From an uncultured Acinetobacter sp. (GTDB lineage: Bacteria; Pseudomonadota; Gammaproteobacteria; Pseudomonadales; Moraxellaceae): a stretch of DNA of 64,000 nt. The notes under the pieces were generated by a model. The model searched no databases, was not told the DNA's origin, and saw only the letters and a program-made list of their open reading frames with translations. The stretch is from positions 82,274-146,273 of the forward strand of contig NZ_CANLSL010000004.1 in the NCBI RefSeq assembly GCF_947493735.1, written 5' to 3'. This document shows positions 47,595 through 57,725 of this stretch, piece after piece. Made by a program: the position numbers and the translations under genes. How positions within the stretch are numbered: position 1 is the first letter of the stretch; every line of letters begins with the position of its first letter.

Positions 47595-48206
47595 ATGATC
47601 AGCGCACAAGAAGCCTTACAACGTCTCAAAGATGGCAATATCAACTTCATCAATGGTGAAGTACAGCATAAGCATATTTCTCATCAGGCACGTGCTGATC
47701 TTGCAGATGCGCAGAATCCTTTTGCCATTATCTTGGGTTGTTCAGACTCACGTGTTCCTGCAGAAATCGTATTTGATCAAGGGCTTGGCGATCTGTTCGT
47801 GATTCGAGTTGCGGGCAATATTGTTGCACCATCGCAAGTGGGTAGCGTTGAGTTTGCTGCGGAAAGCTTTGGTTGCCCATTAGTTGTTGTACTCGGGCAT
47901 AGTCATTGCGGTGCCATCAAATCAACCATTCATACTTTATTGAATCCCAATACGACACATTCTAGCAATCTGATGTCGATCGTCAATCGTGTCCGACCTG
48001 CTGTGGAGATGTTATTTCAGACAGATCTCAAAAGTGATGTTGATAAACTCTCTCAACATGCGATCAAAGCCAATGTATTCGCATCGGTTAATCAGCTACG
48101 TCATGGTTCGGCAGTATTGGAAAACCTCACTCAACAAGGAAAATTGGTCATTGTAGGTGCTGAATATTCACTTGAAACAGGTGAAGTTGAGTTTTTTGAT
48201 TATTGA
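47595..48206 (+). CDS. can: beta-class carbonic anhydrase
   Basis: A 203-residue beta-carbonic anhydrase for bicarbonate supply. Zinc ligands and neighbours are in LGCSDSRVPAEIVFD (about 50-64, Cys and the Asp/Arg dyad) and VLGHSHCGAIKS (about 101-112, His and Cys). The ATG at 47595 follows GGAAAAG at good spacing; the TTG at 47580 is less likely. The C-terminal GAEYSLETGEVEFF is typical. Confidence 0.92.
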   Translation: MISAQEALQRLKDGNINFINGEVQHKHISHQARADLADAQNPFAIILGCSDSRVPAEIVFDQGLGDLFVIRVAGNIVAPSQVGSVEFAAESFGCPLVVVLGHSHCGAIKSTIHTLLNPNTTHSSNLMSIVNRVRPAVEMLFQTDLKSDVDKLSQHAIKANVFASVNQLRHGSAVLENLTQQGKLVIVGAEYSLETGEVEFFDY

Positions 48207-48417
48207 TGGCTGTTTTATAAGTGTAAAAATGTGTTTTGCAACACAATGTAATCAATTGATCGAAAAAATGAATCTCAAGTTATAATTTGGTTATGGAAAA
48301 CTGCACTTGTCGTGTTATAACAAGTGCACAAACATCAACTTGTTTAGGTTCGTTAAAACATTACGAACAATATTCAAGATGGATAAAGTAATTCAACGAG
48401 GACAATGAGGAATACAC

Positions 48418-48804
48418 ATGCCTGCTTTTTTATCTGACGAATGGTTCAATACTGTAGATCAATTGACTGCTGAAGCAGGAGATTTGAACTTACCACCAGC
48501 ACTACAAAGTCTTGCATTGAATATGGTTGTGGGTAATGCAGATGGCTCTAACACTGAGCTTGCTTTAGATGGCGGTAAGATTCAAAAAGGTCTGGCGGAC
48601 AACGCTAAAACGACTTTAAATATGGATGCTGATACATTACGCAAAGTTTTCCTTGAATTTGACATGAATGCAGCAATGCAAGCATTTATGACTGGTCAAA
48701 TCAAAGTACAAGGCGACATGAGCCAATTGATGGCATTGCAAACAGCTCAACCAAGTGCAGAGCAAAAAGCATTGTTCAAAAAAGTATTAGAAAATACCAA
48801 CTAA
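48418..48804 (+). CDS. SCP2 sterol-binding domain protein
   Basis: A 128-residue stand-alone SCP2-like domain, a hydrophobic-ligand pocket that may carry acyl-CoA or lipids. The family pattern is seen in ALDGGKIQKGLADNAKTTLNMD (interrupted), FLEFDMNAAMQAFMTGQIKVQGD (about 78-100, with the typical FMxGxIKVxGD) and the C-terminal ALFKKVLEN. No signal peptide. It ends at a strong terminator. Confidence 0.85.
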   Translation: MPAFLSDEWFNTVDQLTAEAGDLNLPPALQSLALNMVVGNADGSNTELALDGGKIQKGLADNAKTTLNMDADTLRKVFLEFDMNAAMQAFMTGQIKVQGDMSQLMALQTAQPSAEQKALFKKVLENTN

Positions 48805-48827
48805 TATTGCCGAATAACAATGAGAAG

Positions 48828-48861
48828 CCATGTAAGATCACTGATTTTACATGGTTTTTTT
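48828..48861 (+). terminator. Rho-independent terminator of the SCP2 gene
   Basis: Perfect 8-bp stem CCATGTAA/TTACATGG with an 11-base loop and a seven-T tail. Confidence 0.9.
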
Positions 48862-48971
48862 ATAGTTAAAGTTAATAAAAAATACGAAGTCATAGATTAA
48901 CTAAAAAAATAGACAATTTGTGTAATAAAATAATATCATCACATAAAATTAATCTTGTGTGAGGTGGCGTC

Positions 48972-50717
48972 ATGTCACAGTATATTCCGTATTTGCTACG
49001 TATGGATTTATTGCAAATCGATCCTCATTTGGACGTTGACTGGCGTACTCGTTTAGAAACTATTTTTACAAAAATTGATGATGAACATCTCAAAGATGAG
49101 ATAGATCGTCAGATTTTACAGACCAAAAGTATTACTTGGTCCGCTCAGAATAATCATTTTGATTCAAAACCTGCGATCATTTTAGACAAACTAAAATACA
49201 CAATGGAAGATGATGTCAGGATATTAAATATCCTAGATCATATTATTGAATCTCTTGTTTTTATTGAAGAAAATAACAACGCAATCTTCTTTGCTGAATA
49301 TGTGGAAAATATTGTTCGACAAATTAATGCGATTGACTCAGAGGATGATATCAGTCTTGGCGACAAGCTTTATCAAGTGAAGAAAAGCTTTTTGTATCAA
49401 ATCGCTGAAATGGTTAAAGATAAAAATTTTGAGATTCCCAAAAATACACGTGGTATGACGCAAGAAGAACTCAAAGTCTATATTTTAGAAGTTTATATCA
49501 AACATGAGCTCTTAGATTATTGGTTCAAGCGCATGAGTAGCTATGAAATCAGTAATGAAGACAATATGTACTTCAAATATATTATTCGTAAAGAAGCAAC
49601 CATACGTAAATTTTCTGTGGTAAAAACCAGTAAATATTATTTCCTCGTTGCTCCTGACCCTAGCTTTGATGAAAATATTTTCTCAATTCGTCGCTATTTG
49701 CTTGAGCAGACTGTTGAGCATAGTCCGAAAGTTTATATTTATGCCTTGGCATTGCCTTTGATTGCTTCTGATGAGATGAATGATATTAAGAAGTTTAAAT
49801 TCCTTATCTCAAATATGGTGACAGTGGAATATAACTTAAATCAGTCTGTGGTTGATTTTGTCGCAAATACTCAAACAGCGTTTAACAATCAAATCATGCC
49901 GATTTTTACCCAACCGATCGAGTTTAAAGAAAGTAACATTGATCTGATCGTAGGGAATCATCTGTCGAATATTGAGAGTCTGATCCATTCGATCATATTG
50001 AAACCGTTAAAAGAGGCGATGAATAGCTTTATCACACATCAAGATGAATATGATTATGTGTATCACACGATCAAGCATATGTTCCAAGACATGATTAATA
50101 GTTTTGATGTGTATAAACAGCAACCACTTTTATTCTTAAAAACACAGGTACAAGTATTCGGCTATAAGATTATTTCTTATATGAAGATGCTTGAGCGTCG
50201 CAGAAGTGATTTATTTGTGAATATTAGTAGTGCCAATGATTTAAGGATGATTGGTGATGTTGCAAAACAGCCATTAGATTTGCTGTTTGAAAGTTTTGAT
50301 AACAAAATGAGTTGGTATCGTGGATTGCAACTCGAACTCAAAGAGATTGAGCGTAATCAAGGTGCACCAAATAAGAAAAGTGCTCTGGCAGGATTTTTCT
50401 CTGGTCGAAATCAAAGTTTAAAACGCTATCAAGAGATTTATCATGAAATGATGGTGATTAAAAAATTTGCTTTTCATGATCTGATGAATATTCCAAAGCA
50501 ATATAAAAATTACTGTGTGACGATCGTTGAGAATAAGAAATCATTTTCGCTTGAAGGTGAGAATGTATTCTTAGCTTTTAATCAGGGTGAAACGGGTATT
50601 GATAAGTTACCAATCATGTTTAAAGTCCAAAAAGACTTGTCGGATTTTAACCTTGAAACCGTGTATAGCCGTTTGAAACGTAGTGTTTTGGATGCTCAGC
50701 CTCGTTTACCGAACTAA
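48972..50717 (+). CDS. large hypothetical protein, family unknown
   Basis: A 581-residue soluble protein without recognised domains. It is rich in Ile, Asp, Tyr and Lys and predicted mixed helix and strand. There is no signal peptide or membrane helix. Conspicuous segments are KPAIILDKLKYTMEDDVRIL, YFLVAPDPSFDENIF (about 224) and a basic SALAGFFSGRNQSLKRYQEIY (about 472-492, split by variable residues). GAGGTGG precedes the ATG. It is monocistronic between two terminators. Confidence 0.78.
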   Translation: MSQYIPYLLRMDLLQIDPHLDVDWRTRLETIFTKIDDEHLKDEIDRQILQTKSITWSAQNNHFDSKPAIILDKLKYTMEDDVRILNILDHIIESLVFIEENNNAIFFAEYVENIVRQINAIDSEDDISLGDKLYQVKKSFLYQIAEMVKDKNFEIPKNTRGMTQEELKVYILEVYIKHELLDYWFKRMSSYEISNEDNMYFKYIIRKEATIRKFSVVKTSKYYFLVAPDPSFDENIFSIRRYLLEQTVEHSPKVYIYALALPLIASDEMNDIKKFKFLISNMVTVEYNLNQSVVDFVANTQTAFNNQIMPIFTQPIEFKESNIDLIVGNHLSNIESLIHSIILKPLKEAMNSFITHQDEYDYVYHTIKHMFQDMINSFDVYKQQPLLFLKTQVQVFGYKIISYMKMLERRRSDLFVNISSANDLRMIGDVAKQPLDLLFESFDNKMSWYRGLQLELKEIERNQGAPNKKSALAGFFSGRNQSLKRYQEIYHEMMVIKKFAFHDLMNIPKQYKNYCVTIVENKKSFSLEGENVFLAFNQGETGIDKLPIMFKVQKDLSDFNLETVYSRLKRSVLDAQPRLPN

Positions 50718-50740
50718 TCTGTATACACATTATGATGACA

Positions 50741-50773
50741 AAAAACTGCGATGAAATTGATCGCAGTTTTTTT
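50741..50773. terminator. Rho-independent terminator after the 581-residue gene
   Basis: Stem AAAAACTGCGAT/ATCGCAGTTTTT with loop GAAATTG, between convergent genes; A- and T-runs on both sides. Confidence 0.9.
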
Positions 50774-50816
50774 ATGATTGCCTTTTAGTTTATCGCTTTA
50801 AATGATCACAGAGTGA

Positions 50817-51629
50817 TTATTTAAAGAAATAACCTGTTTCAGGCGAGCTGGCATTGGCTAAGCGTTTACGTGGCATACGACCAGCGAGAAATGCTTCACG
50901 TCCTGCTTCGACAGCTTTTCTCATGGCACTTGCCATCAAGATCGGTTGCTGTGCTTGAGCAATGGCGGTATTCATCAGCACGCCGTCACAGCCAAGCTCC
51001 ATGGCTATTGCCGCATCACTTGCTGTACCAACACCTGCATCGACTAAGACAGGTACTTTTGCATTTTCAATGATGATCGACAATGTATGGTGATTCAAAA
51101 TCCCTAATCCTGAACCAATCAAGCTGCCTAAAGGCATGATGGCAACACAGCCCATTGCTTCAAGCTCTTGTGCCACAATTGGGTCGTCTGAGGTATAAAC
51201 CATAACATCGAAGCCATCATCAATCAGCACTTGAGCGGCTTTTATGGTTTCAACTACATTGGGATAAAGTGTTTCTTGATTGCCCAAGACTTCCAATTTC
51301 ACCAAGTTGTGCCCATCAAGGAGTTCACGGGCAAGCTGACAGGTGCGAATGGCACTTTGCGCATCAAAACAGCTTGCGGTATTGGGCAAAATAGTGTATT
51401 TCTCAGGTGGAATCACTGACAGTAGATTCGGTTGGCTTGGATCTTGTCCGATATTGACACGGCGGATTGCGACAGTGACGATCTCAGCACCACTGGCTTC
51501 AATCGCTAAACCTGTTTCGGTTAAATCTTTATATTTGCCTGTGCCGACCAATAGGCGTGAATGAAACTCACGTTGTCCAATTTTAAAAGATGAATCACTT
51601 GTATGTCCGTACTGTATGTCGTGTTGCAT
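50817..51629 (-). CDS. thiG: thiazole synthase
   Basis: A 270-residue ThiG, which forms the thiamine thiazole ring from deoxyxylulose phosphate, dehydroglycine and ThiS thiocarboxylate. The catalytic Lys lies in LVKLEVLGN (about 113), and the phosphate-binding [21 protein letters not shown] and [11 protein letters not shown] follow. Length matches. thiS lies 10 bp upstream, so both are cotranscribed. No TPP riboswitch was recognised before the unit. Confidence 0.95.
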   Translation of the reverse strand: MQHDIQYGHTSDSSFKIGQREFHSRLLVGTGKYKDLTETGLAIEASGAEIVTVAIRRVNIGQDPSQPNLLSVIPPEKYTILPNTASCFDAQSAIRTCQLARELLDGHNLVKLEVLGNQETLYPNVVETIKAAQVLIDDGFDVMVYTSDDPIVAQELEAMGCVAIMPLGSLIGSGLGILNHHTLSIIIENAKVPVLVDAGVGTASDAAIAMELGCDGVLMNTAIAQAQQPILMASAMRKAVEAGREAFLAGRMPRKRLANASSPETGYFFK

Positions 51630-51639
51630 AATATTGCCT

Positions 51640-51837
51640 TTAACCTCCGCCTACGGCTTGAATAATCTCAATTTTATCATTGTTTTGGATCATGGTTTCC
51701 ACCAAACGGCTCTTTGGCACGATCTGTTCGTTCACTTCTACAGCAAAGCGTTTGCCATCAAGTTGTAGTGACTGCACCAATTCAAATAAAGTGCTGAATT
51801 CTATATTTTGCGCTTCGCCATTTAAAAAAATATTCAT
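51640..51837 (-). CDS. thiS: sulfur carrier protein ThiS
   Basis: A 65-residue ubiquitin-like sulfur carrier that starts [14 protein letters not shown] and ends AVGGG, the C-terminal Gly-Gly needed for adenylation and thiocarboxylation. The ATG at 51837 is chosen because the longer frame adds 13 unrelated residues. It pairs with thiG directly downstream and may be activated by the MoeB/ThiF-type enzyme at 30635. Confidence 0.93.
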   Translation of the reverse strand: MNIFLNGEAQNIEFSTLFELVQSLQLDGKRFAVEVNEQIVPKSRLVETMIQNNDKIEIIQAVGGG

Positions 51838-51877
51838 GGTTAAATCAATCTTCAATTTTAAAATTAATATGCTCAAA

Positions 51878-52240
51878 TTAATGCTGTTTAAAGGTTTGCC
51901 AAGCCAATGTCAACCAGCCAAGAATCATCAATAATCCACCGATCGGCGTAATCGCACCCAAAATATGTGGCATACCCAAACTCATGATGTATAGCGAACC
52001 ACAGAAAAAAATGATCCCGATCTGAATCAATAGAAAAGGTGCTTTGATCGAAAATGAGGGGAGCACTTTAGCCATGATGCCAAGGAGCAACAAACCTAGA
52101 GCATGGTAGAAGAAGTACTCAGTCGCCGTATGCCACCATGTCAGCTGTTGTGCATTGGCGATCTTTTGCAAGCCATGTGCACCAAACGCACCGAACATCA
52201 CGGCTGAGGCTAAGTTAAGGGCAGCGATACCAATCCACAT
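51878..52240 (-). CDS. DUF423 family membrane protein
   Basis: A 120-residue protein with four transmembrane helices, beginning with MWIGIAALNLASAVMFGAFG and the conserved GAHGL. It continues with YFFYHALGLLLLGIM, GSLYIMSLG and ITPIGGLLMILGWLTL, typical of the DUF423 (YwdK-like) family of unknown function. The ATG at 52240 with GGA upstream is preferred to the longer frame. It lies 40 bp upstream of thiS on the same strand. Confidence 0.82.
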   Translation of the reverse strand: MWIGIAALNLASAVMFGAFGAHGLQKIANAQQLTWWHTATEYFFYHALGLLLLGIMAKVLPSFSIKAPFLLIQIGIIFFCGSLYIMSLGMPHILGAITPIGGLLMILGWLTLAWQTFKQH

Positions 52241-52406
52241 AGTCGTTCCAATCAAAGTGCTTAAATGAGTGCGAGTAGTATAGAGGATTGTTTTTTTTAT
52301 GCCTATGTACGAATTGCATTTATAGATCAATCTTTATTCCACTTTGCATTTACTTATACTATATTTGAGAAATAAATTAGCCATGTAAATTATTGGAGAA
52401 TAAGCG

Positions 52407-52919
52407 ATGAAAGGACTTTTGCTCAGTGCCACGTTAATTTTATTTAGCCCTACAGTATTTGCTGAAATTAAGCATTTGCAACCACATGAAAGGCAACAAT
52501 GCAGTAAGTCAAAAGAGGATGCTGTGAATTGCTTGAATAAGCTAATAGATCTAAATGCGGGCAATGAGCAAACGTATATTTCTGCACTATACGACACACT
52601 TGCGATTAAAAGTTATACAAATGAGGCTTGTAAAACTGAAATCAAATTTTCAAGGTCTAGTTTTACACCAGATGTTATTGATTGGGACAAAGTATCCTTG
52701 AGGGAACTTGCCGAGCAGAAAAAAAGTACATATCACTTAAAAGAAGTCAATATTCATGAAGTCGATTCGAGTGGGAAGATAATTGGACGAAAAAAGATAA
52801 AAACCACTACTGACGAGTTAGCTGATTTTATGATCGACTTAATGTTTGAACTGACATTACTGTGTGATTCAAGTAATTCAAAATTCAATAAATTATTTTT
52901 GCCCCAAGCGACAAACTAA
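52407..52919 (+). CDS. exported hypothetical protein
   Basis: A 170-residue protein with a clear signal peptide (MKGLLLSATLILFSPTVFA, cleavage after about residue 19). The mature part contains four Cys (QQCSKS, VNCLNK, EACKTE, LLCDSS), possibly two disulfides in the periplasm. GGAG precedes the ATG. No family is recognised. Confidence 0.72.
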   Translation: MKGLLLSATLILFSPTVFAEIKHLQPHERQQCSKSKEDAVNCLNKLIDLNAGNEQTYISALYDTLAIKSYTNEACKTEIKFSRSSFTPDVIDWDKVSLRELAEQKKSTYHLKEVNIHEVDSSGKIIGRKKIKTTTDELADFMIDLMFELTLLCDSSNSKFNKLFLPQATN

Positions 52920-52966
52920 ATTTTGTAAGTTTGAGGAATAGGGCAGAGTTTTAGCAAACCGTTTAT

Positions 52967-53836
52967 TTAGCCCGCAGACATTGCGGTTTTGATCTTTTCC
53001 ATCGCATTTTTTTCAAGCTGACGGATACGCTCTGCAGACACGTTATATTCTGCAGCTAACTCATGCAAAGTCGATTTATTATCATCCAACCAACGGCGTT
53101 GCAAGATACTGCGTGAACGGTCATCGAGCTGTTCCATCGCATCATGTAGGGCATTGTTACTTTGCTCTTCCCAGTCTTCTTCTTCGACTAGACGAGCAGG
53201 GTCATAACGATTGTCCTCAAGATACAATGCAGGCGCAGTGTAATGACTTTCATCGTCATCATCATTTTGCGCTTCGAATGCTGCATCATAAGCGGTCAGA
53301 CGACCTTCCATTTCCAATACTTGCTCTGGCGTCACATTGAGATCATTGGCGATCGCTTGCGCTTCTGCAAGTGAGAGCTTTTTACTAGACTTTTTTAGGC
53401 TACGCAGGTTAAAGAACAATTTACGTTGTGCTTTGGTCGTTGCGACTTTGACAATACGCCAGTTACGGATCACATATTCATGGATTTCCGCTTTAATCCA
53501 ATGTACAGCAAATGACACTAGACGTACACCCATAGTCGGGTCGAAGCGTTTCACCGCTTTCATTAAGCCAAGATTACCTTCTTGGATCAAGTCACCTTGA
53601 GGTAAACCGTAGCCTGCGTAGCTCCGTGCAATATGAATCACAAAGCGCAGGTGCGACATCACCAACATCTTGGCGGCATCTAAGTCTTGATCATAATAAT
53701 AGCGGTCAGCAAGTTCTTTTTCTTGCTCAGGGGTGAGAATCGGAATTTGATTCACCGTACTAATATACGCACCGAGGTTAACCCCAGGCGCAGTCAATGA
53801 CAGGGGCATCAATTGGTTGCTACTGTCAGTGGCCAT
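52967..53836 (-). CDS. rpoH: RNA polymerase sigma-32 (heat shock) factor
   Basis: A 289-residue RpoH. Region 2 is [20 protein letters not shown] (about 58-77) with [17 protein letters not shown] (about 82-98) and [15 protein letters not shown]. The RpoH box is [13 protein letters not shown] (about 137-149), and region 4 ends with a helix-turn-helix [26 protein letters not shown] precedes the ATG. Translational control by mRNA structure is common for rpoH but cannot be judged here. Confidence 0.95.
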   Translation of the reverse strand: MATDSSNQLMPLSLTAPGVNLGAYISTVNQIPILTPEQEKELADRYYYDQDLDAAKMLVMSHLRFVIHIARSYAGYGLPQGDLIQEGNLGLMKAVKRFDPTMGVRLVSFAVHWIKAEIHEYVIRNWRIVKVATTKAQRKLFFNLRSLKKSSKKLSLAEAQAIANDLNVTPEQVLEMEGRLTAYDAAFEAQNDDDDESHYTAPALYLEDNRYDPARLVEEEDWEEQSNNALHDAMEQLDDRSRSILQRRWLDDNKSTLHELAAEYNVSAERIRQLEKNAMEKIKTAMSAG

Positions 53837-53967
53837 GTAAGCTCCTTGATAGGGATGAAGTTCTCAAAATCATATGATAATTCAACGCTATGCACATGTA
53901 AGTAGGTTTACGTGTAAATGTGTAAGTAATTAATGCGATATGGTGCGTATTGTAAAATTTAAACGGG

Positions 53968-54261
53968 TTATTTTTCAATATAATAGTGGAATTCATCATC
54001 AACGATCATTTGCTGGACAATTTTCAAATGTTGTATCTGACAAAAATGCGCCAAATCTTGTTCGCTATTCGGATCAGTCGCTTTGATTAAAATCATTTTT
54101 TTTGAGTTTGAGTTTTCACTATCTAACTGATTTTTTTCAATTGCTTTCAATAATCGCTTGAGCATCAGAATCGGCATTGGGCAAGGCTGATTGCATGCAT
54201 CAATGATAAAATCGGGTGCGTGATTCAAAGTATTTTGCGCTGTTACAGTTTCCATGATCAT
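53968..54261 (-). CDS. TusA-family sulfurtransferase-like protein
   Basis: A 97-residue protein of the TusA/SirA/YedF family. The conserved Cys-Pro signature is in DACNQPCPMPILMLKRLLK (about 22-40), followed by IKATDPNSEQDLAHFC. TusA relays sulfur for tRNA thiolation and related pathways; this copy is extended and somewhat divergent, so the exact role is uncertain. The ATG overlaps the lpxH stop (ATGA), indicating translational coupling. Confidence 0.82.
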   Translation of the reverse strand: MIMETVTAQNTLNHAPDFIIDACNQPCPMPILMLKRLLKAIEKNQLDSENSNSKKMILIKATDPNSEQDLAHFCQIQHLKIVQQMIVDDEFHYYIEK

Positions 54262-54980
54262 TTAAACTGCCAATCAAAAAATGAAATGTCTTGCGCTGAT
54301 TTTAACAATAAAATCTTGGCTCTGCCTGTATCTTCTCGCCAATCGCCAAGAACGATGCGTTGTTGACCATTTTTTAAACTATGAATCGCAGGGCGGTGGG
54401 TGTGACCATGAATCAATAAATCGACATTTTGAATTTGTTTAACGACTTCAGCTTGATTGACATCGACAGGTTGATAATGCGCATTTTGCTGGCGGATTTG
54501 ACTTTTTCGACGTGCATAATTCGCAAGACGACGTTTCAGATAAAACGGAAAAAGTTTTAAAAATCCAAGTAAGATAGGATTGCGAATAATGCGCTTAAAA
54601 CGCTGATATTCTAAGTCATCAGTGCATAGTGCATCGCCATGTTCAAGTCGGATAGTTAAACCTTGCCATTCATACACATAAGGTTCTTGCAATAATTTTC
54701 CACCAAAACGATCTAGGAAGCGTTGTCCGAGCACGAAATCACGATTGCCACAGAGGAAATAGACTTGATTTCCACTTGCAGTAAACTCACGGAGCTGCTT
54801 GATCATTGGTAATAGCCAATCGCTTGGATCACGATCAGAGAGCCACGCATTAAACCAATCTCCCAGAATGTACAGTTCGGTCGATTCAGATTGATAATGT
54901 GCTAATAACGATAAAAACCCTCGAATTAATCGAGGGTGATCATCAGATAAGTGCAGATCAGCTATGAATAATTGTTGCAT
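54258..54980 (-). CDS. lpxH: UDP-2,3-diacylglucosamine diphosphatase
   Basis: A 240-residue metallophosphoesterase that makes lipid X in lipid A synthesis. Metal-binding motifs are FIADLHLSDDHPRL (about 4-17), LGDWFNAWLSDRD (about 40-52), CGNRDFVLGQ (about 77-86) and HGHTHRPAIH (about 196-205). Length and order fit LpxH. GGAG lies ahead of the ATG. It is coupled to the TusA-like gene. Confidence 0.94.
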   Translation of the reverse strand: MQQLFIADLHLSDDHPRLIRGFLSLLAHYQSESTELYILGDWFNAWLSDRDPSDWLLPMIKQLREFTASGNQVYFLCGNRDFVLGQRFLDRFGGKLLQEPYVYEWQGLTIRLEHGDALCTDDLEYQRFKRIIRNPILLGFLKLFPFYLKRRLANYARRKSQIRQQNAHYQPVDVNQAEVVKQIQNVDLLIHGHTHRPAIHSLKNGQQRIVLGDWREDTGRAKILLLKSAQDISFFDWQFK

Positions 54981-54994
54981 TTTTTTTAAATCTC

Positions 54995-55050
54995 CTCTAA
55001 CCCATCTTTCAAAAAGAGGGGAAGCCCTCCCTTTAAAAAAAGGAGGTTGG
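54995..55050. repeat. GC-rich hairpin pair between ppiB and lpxH
   Basis: Two stems in the short spacer: CCTCT/AGAGG (about 54994-55019) and CCTCC/GGAGG around a T/A-rich loop (about 55027-55046). The minus strand shows runs of CCTCC and TTTTTT followed by GGGAGGG, so it may act as a terminator between ppiB and lpxH or be a repeat of the genome. Confidence 0.5.
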
Positions 55051-55060
55051 GAGGGATTAT

Positions 55061-55570
55061 TTATTCAGCAATAATTTTTGCAGATTCGATCACCACATTT
55101 TCAAGTGGCACGTCTTGATGATAGCCACGGCTACCCGTGCGCACGTTTTTGATCTCAGCCACAACGTCCATACCTTCAACCACTTTACCAAATACTGCAT
55201 AACCCCAACCTTGTGCAGTTTTGCCAGTGTGGTTTAAGAAGCTGTTGCTTTTTACATTAATAAAGAATTGAGCAGAAGCAGAGTGTGGTGCTTGGGTACG
55301 TGCCATTGCAATCGTACCTTCGTCATTGCTTAAACCATTGTCCGCTTCATTTTCGATCGAATCACGAGTCGATTTTTCTTTGAAGTTTTCATCAAAACCG
55401 CCACCTTGAATCATGAAGCCATCAATGACACGGTGGAAAATCACACCATCATAAAAGCCGTCACGTACATATTGTAGAAAGTTCTCAGCGGTCACTGGTG
55501 CTTTCTCAGTGTTGAGTTCAAGTACGATACGACCTTTGTTGGTATTTAGTTCAACTTGAGGAAAACTCAT
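55061..55570 (-). CDS. ppiB: cyclophilin-type peptidyl-prolyl isomerase
   Basis: A 169-residue cytoplasmic cyclophilin. It has the active-site [15 protein letters not shown] (about 48-62), the QFFIN motif (about 100-104) and the C-terminal [12 protein letters not shown]. No signal peptide, so PpiB rather than PpiA. AGGAG precedes the ATG. Confidence 0.94.
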   Translation of the reverse strand: MSFPQVELNTNKGRIVLELNTEKAPVTAENFLQYVRDGFYDGVIFHRVIDGFMIQGGGFDENFKEKSTRDSIENEADNGLSNDEGTIAMARTQAPHSASAQFFINVKSNSFLNHTGKTAQGWGYAVFGKVVEGMDVVAEIKNVRTGSRGYHQDVPLENVVIESAKIIAE

Positions 55571-55755
55571 TTATTCATCTCCTGATCATGGATTTTCAAA
55601 AAAGCCATGTGTTTTTGGTTGTGAGAAGGATAAGCAAACTGTAAACTTCATAGCAAGTAAAAAATACAAAATTTCACGGTTTTAAATTGATATTTCTCAT
55701 CAATTTGTCGAAAATTTGTATGAAAATTTATTTCTTCCACCAATTTTAGTGATGT

Positions 55756-57486
55756 ATGACTATGAGTTCAAATGATCTTGTTCAAAATGTGCCAAATTCT
55801 TCTTCCGCAAATCAAAATGTTGCAGTAGATCAACAGGTACAGCAACAGCAAGCAGGTTTGGACTTTATCCGTCAAATCGTAAAAGATGATGTCAAAGCAG
55901 GGCGCACTGATTGCGTGGTGACTCGTTTTCCACCTGAACCAAATGGTTATTTACACATTGGTCATGTGAAGGCGATTTGTCTAAACTTTAGTATTGCCGA
56001 AGAATTTGGCGGAAAGTGTAATCTACGTTTTGATGACACTAACCCAGATGCAGAAGAACAAGAATTTGTTGATGGCATTCAATCGGATATTGAGTGGCTT
56101 GGCTTTCATTGGGATGGTCAGCCACGCTATGCGTCGAGCTATTTTGAACAGCTCTATCAATGGGCGGTGCAATTGATCAAACAAGGTGATGCTTATGTCG
56201 ACCTGCAAACCCCAGAAGAAATTAAACTTAATCGGGGTAGCTTCGTTGAAGTTGGTAAAAATTCACCATATCGTGATGCTACGATTGAAGAAAACCTCAG
56301 CCGTTTTGAACAAATGAAAAATGGCGAAATGGGCGAGGGTAAAGCGGTGCTCCGTGCCAAGATCGACATGACAAGCCCGAATGTGCATATGCGTGATCCA
56401 ATTCTCTATCGTGTACTCGACAATGAACATCATCAAACTGGCGCACATTGGAAAATCTACCCAATGTACGACTATGCACATCCATTGTCTGATGCGATCG
56501 AAGGCGTGACGCATTCACTCTGTACTTTAGAGTTTGTCGATCATCGTCCATTTTACGATTGGATTGTGGAAAAAGTACATTCGGAAGCTGTGCCACGTCA
56601 GTATGAATCTTCTCGTTTAAATGTATCGTATACCATTACTTCAAAGCGCAAATTGCGTCGTTTAGTCGAAGGTAACTTTGTACACGGTTGGGATGATCCA
56701 CGTATGCCGACTGTGGTTGGTATGCGTCGTCGTGGCTTTACCGCAGATGGTTTGCGTGACTTCTGTAAGCGTGTTGGTGTGTCGAAAACTGATGGTATTG
56801 TAGATGTGGCGATGCTGGAGTTCTGTATCCGTCAATCACTGGAAAATACCGCATCCCGTGCCATGGCAGTGCTTAATCCGCTGAAAGTGACTTTAACCAA
56901 TTTGCCTGAAGCACTGACTTTAACGCAAAAACGTCATCCGAATGTGGATATGGGCGAACGTGAAATTCCGCTCACTGATGTGATTTACATTGATCGCAAA
57001 GATTTTGAAGAAGTCCCACCTAAAGGCTTTAAGCGTTTAATTCCTGATGGTGAGGTGCGTTTGCGCCATGCTTATGTGATCAAGTGCGATGAAGTGATCA
57101 AAGATGAAAATGGCGAAGTGATTGAGCTGAAATGTTCAGTTGATGTCGATACATTGGGTAAAAATCCTGAAGGTCGAAAAGTTAAAGGCGTGATTCACTG
57201 GGTATCTGCGGAAAAAGGCGTGCCTGCGGAAGTACGTATTTATGATCGTTTATTTAGCTCGGAAGATCCTGAAGAAGGCGAAGACTTCTTAGACAATCTG
57301 AATCCTGATTCATTGCAAATCGTCCAAGCTGTGGTTGAGCCATCGTTGGCACAAGCGAGTCCTGAAGATCGCTTCCAGTTTGAACGTGAAGGTTATTTTG
57401 TCGCAGATCGTTATGATCATACACCGAAAAAACCTGTGTTTAACCGTATCTTAGATTTGCGAGATAGCTTTAAACCTGAGAAATGA
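55756..57486 (+). CDS. glnS: glutaminyl-tRNA synthetase
   Basis: A 576-residue class I synthetase. The HIGH motif is in [19 protein letters not shown] (about 60-78), and the KMSKS-equivalent is ITSKRKL (about 293-299), where GlnRS usually has VMSKRKL. The C-terminal anticodon-binding beta barrels are complete ([14 protein letters not shown] at the end). Two close ATGs are possible as start. The stop codon lies inside the first stem of a tandem hairpin array. Confidence 0.95.
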   Translation: MTMSSNDLVQNVPNSSSANQNVAVDQQVQQQQAGLDFIRQIVKDDVKAGRTDCVVTRFPPEPNGYLHIGHVKAICLNFSIAEEFGGKCNLRFDDTNPDAEEQEFVDGIQSDIEWLGFHWDGQPRYASSYFEQLYQWAVQLIKQGDAYVDLQTPEEIKLNRGSFVEVGKNSPYRDATIEENLSRFEQMKNGEMGEGKAVLRAKIDMTSPNVHMRDPILYRVLDNEHHQTGAHWKIYPMYDYAHPLSDAIEGVTHSLCTLEFVDHRPFYDWIVEKVHSEAVPRQYESSRLNVSYTITSKRKLRRLVEGNFVHGWDDPRMPTVVGMRRRGFTADGLRDFCKRVGVSKTDGIVDVAMLEFCIRQSLENTASRAMAVLNPLKVTLTNLPEALTLTQKRHPNVDMGEREIPLTDVIYIDRKDFEEVPPKGFKRLIPDGEVRLRHAYVIKCDEVIKDENGEVIELKCSVDVDTLGKNPEGRKVKGVIHWVSAEKGVPAEVRIYDRLFSSEDPEEGEDFLDNLNPDSLQIVQAVVEPSLAQASPEDRFQFEREGYFVADRYDHTPKKPVFNRILDLRDSFKPEK

Positions 57487-57675
57487 AAAAATGATTAAGT
57501 ATCATTTTTTCATTTCGCAAGAAGACGAGCAACCAAGTTGCGAGTAAAAAATATTGATTGAGAATCGATTAATTTTTCGCAAGACGAACAACTTTGCTGT
57601 GAGTGAAATAAAAAGTTGATTAAGTATCATTTTTTCATTTCGCAAGGCGAGCAGCTCTTTTGCAAGTTAAATACA
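57481..57675 (+). repeat. three tandem ~62-bp hairpin repeats after glnS
   Basis: Units start at about 57491, 57554 and 57616. Unit 1 has a perfect 15-bp stem AAATGAAAAAATGAT/ATCATTTTTTCATTT (57481-57515) with loop TAAGT that includes the glnS stop. Units 2 and 3 keep a comparable stem with altered bases and loops TGAGA and TAAGT. Each is followed by a CGCAA..TTGCG-type mini-hairpin carrying GACGAGCAA or GGCGAGCAG. The first unit likely ends glnS transcription. Confidence 0.75.
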
Positions 57676-57692
57676 ATCGAAGATCATAATCC

Positions 57693-57725
57693 AAAAATGC
57701 TTTGGTTTCGACCAAAGCATTTTTT
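57693..57725. terminator. Rho-independent terminator of the RES gene
   Basis: A 14-bp stem AAAAATGCTTTGGT/ACCAAAGCATTTTT with loop TTCG. It overlaps the stop codon of the RES-domain gene on the minus strand. Confidence 0.9.

Noticed and set aside
50817..52240. TPP riboswitch before thiS-thiG
   Set aside because: No THI-box-like conserved segments were found between the DUF423 gene and thiS or before the DUF423 gene.
57481..57675. CRISPR array
   Set aside because: Only three imperfect units of about 62 bp with no uniform direct repeat or unique spacers, and no cas genes nearby.
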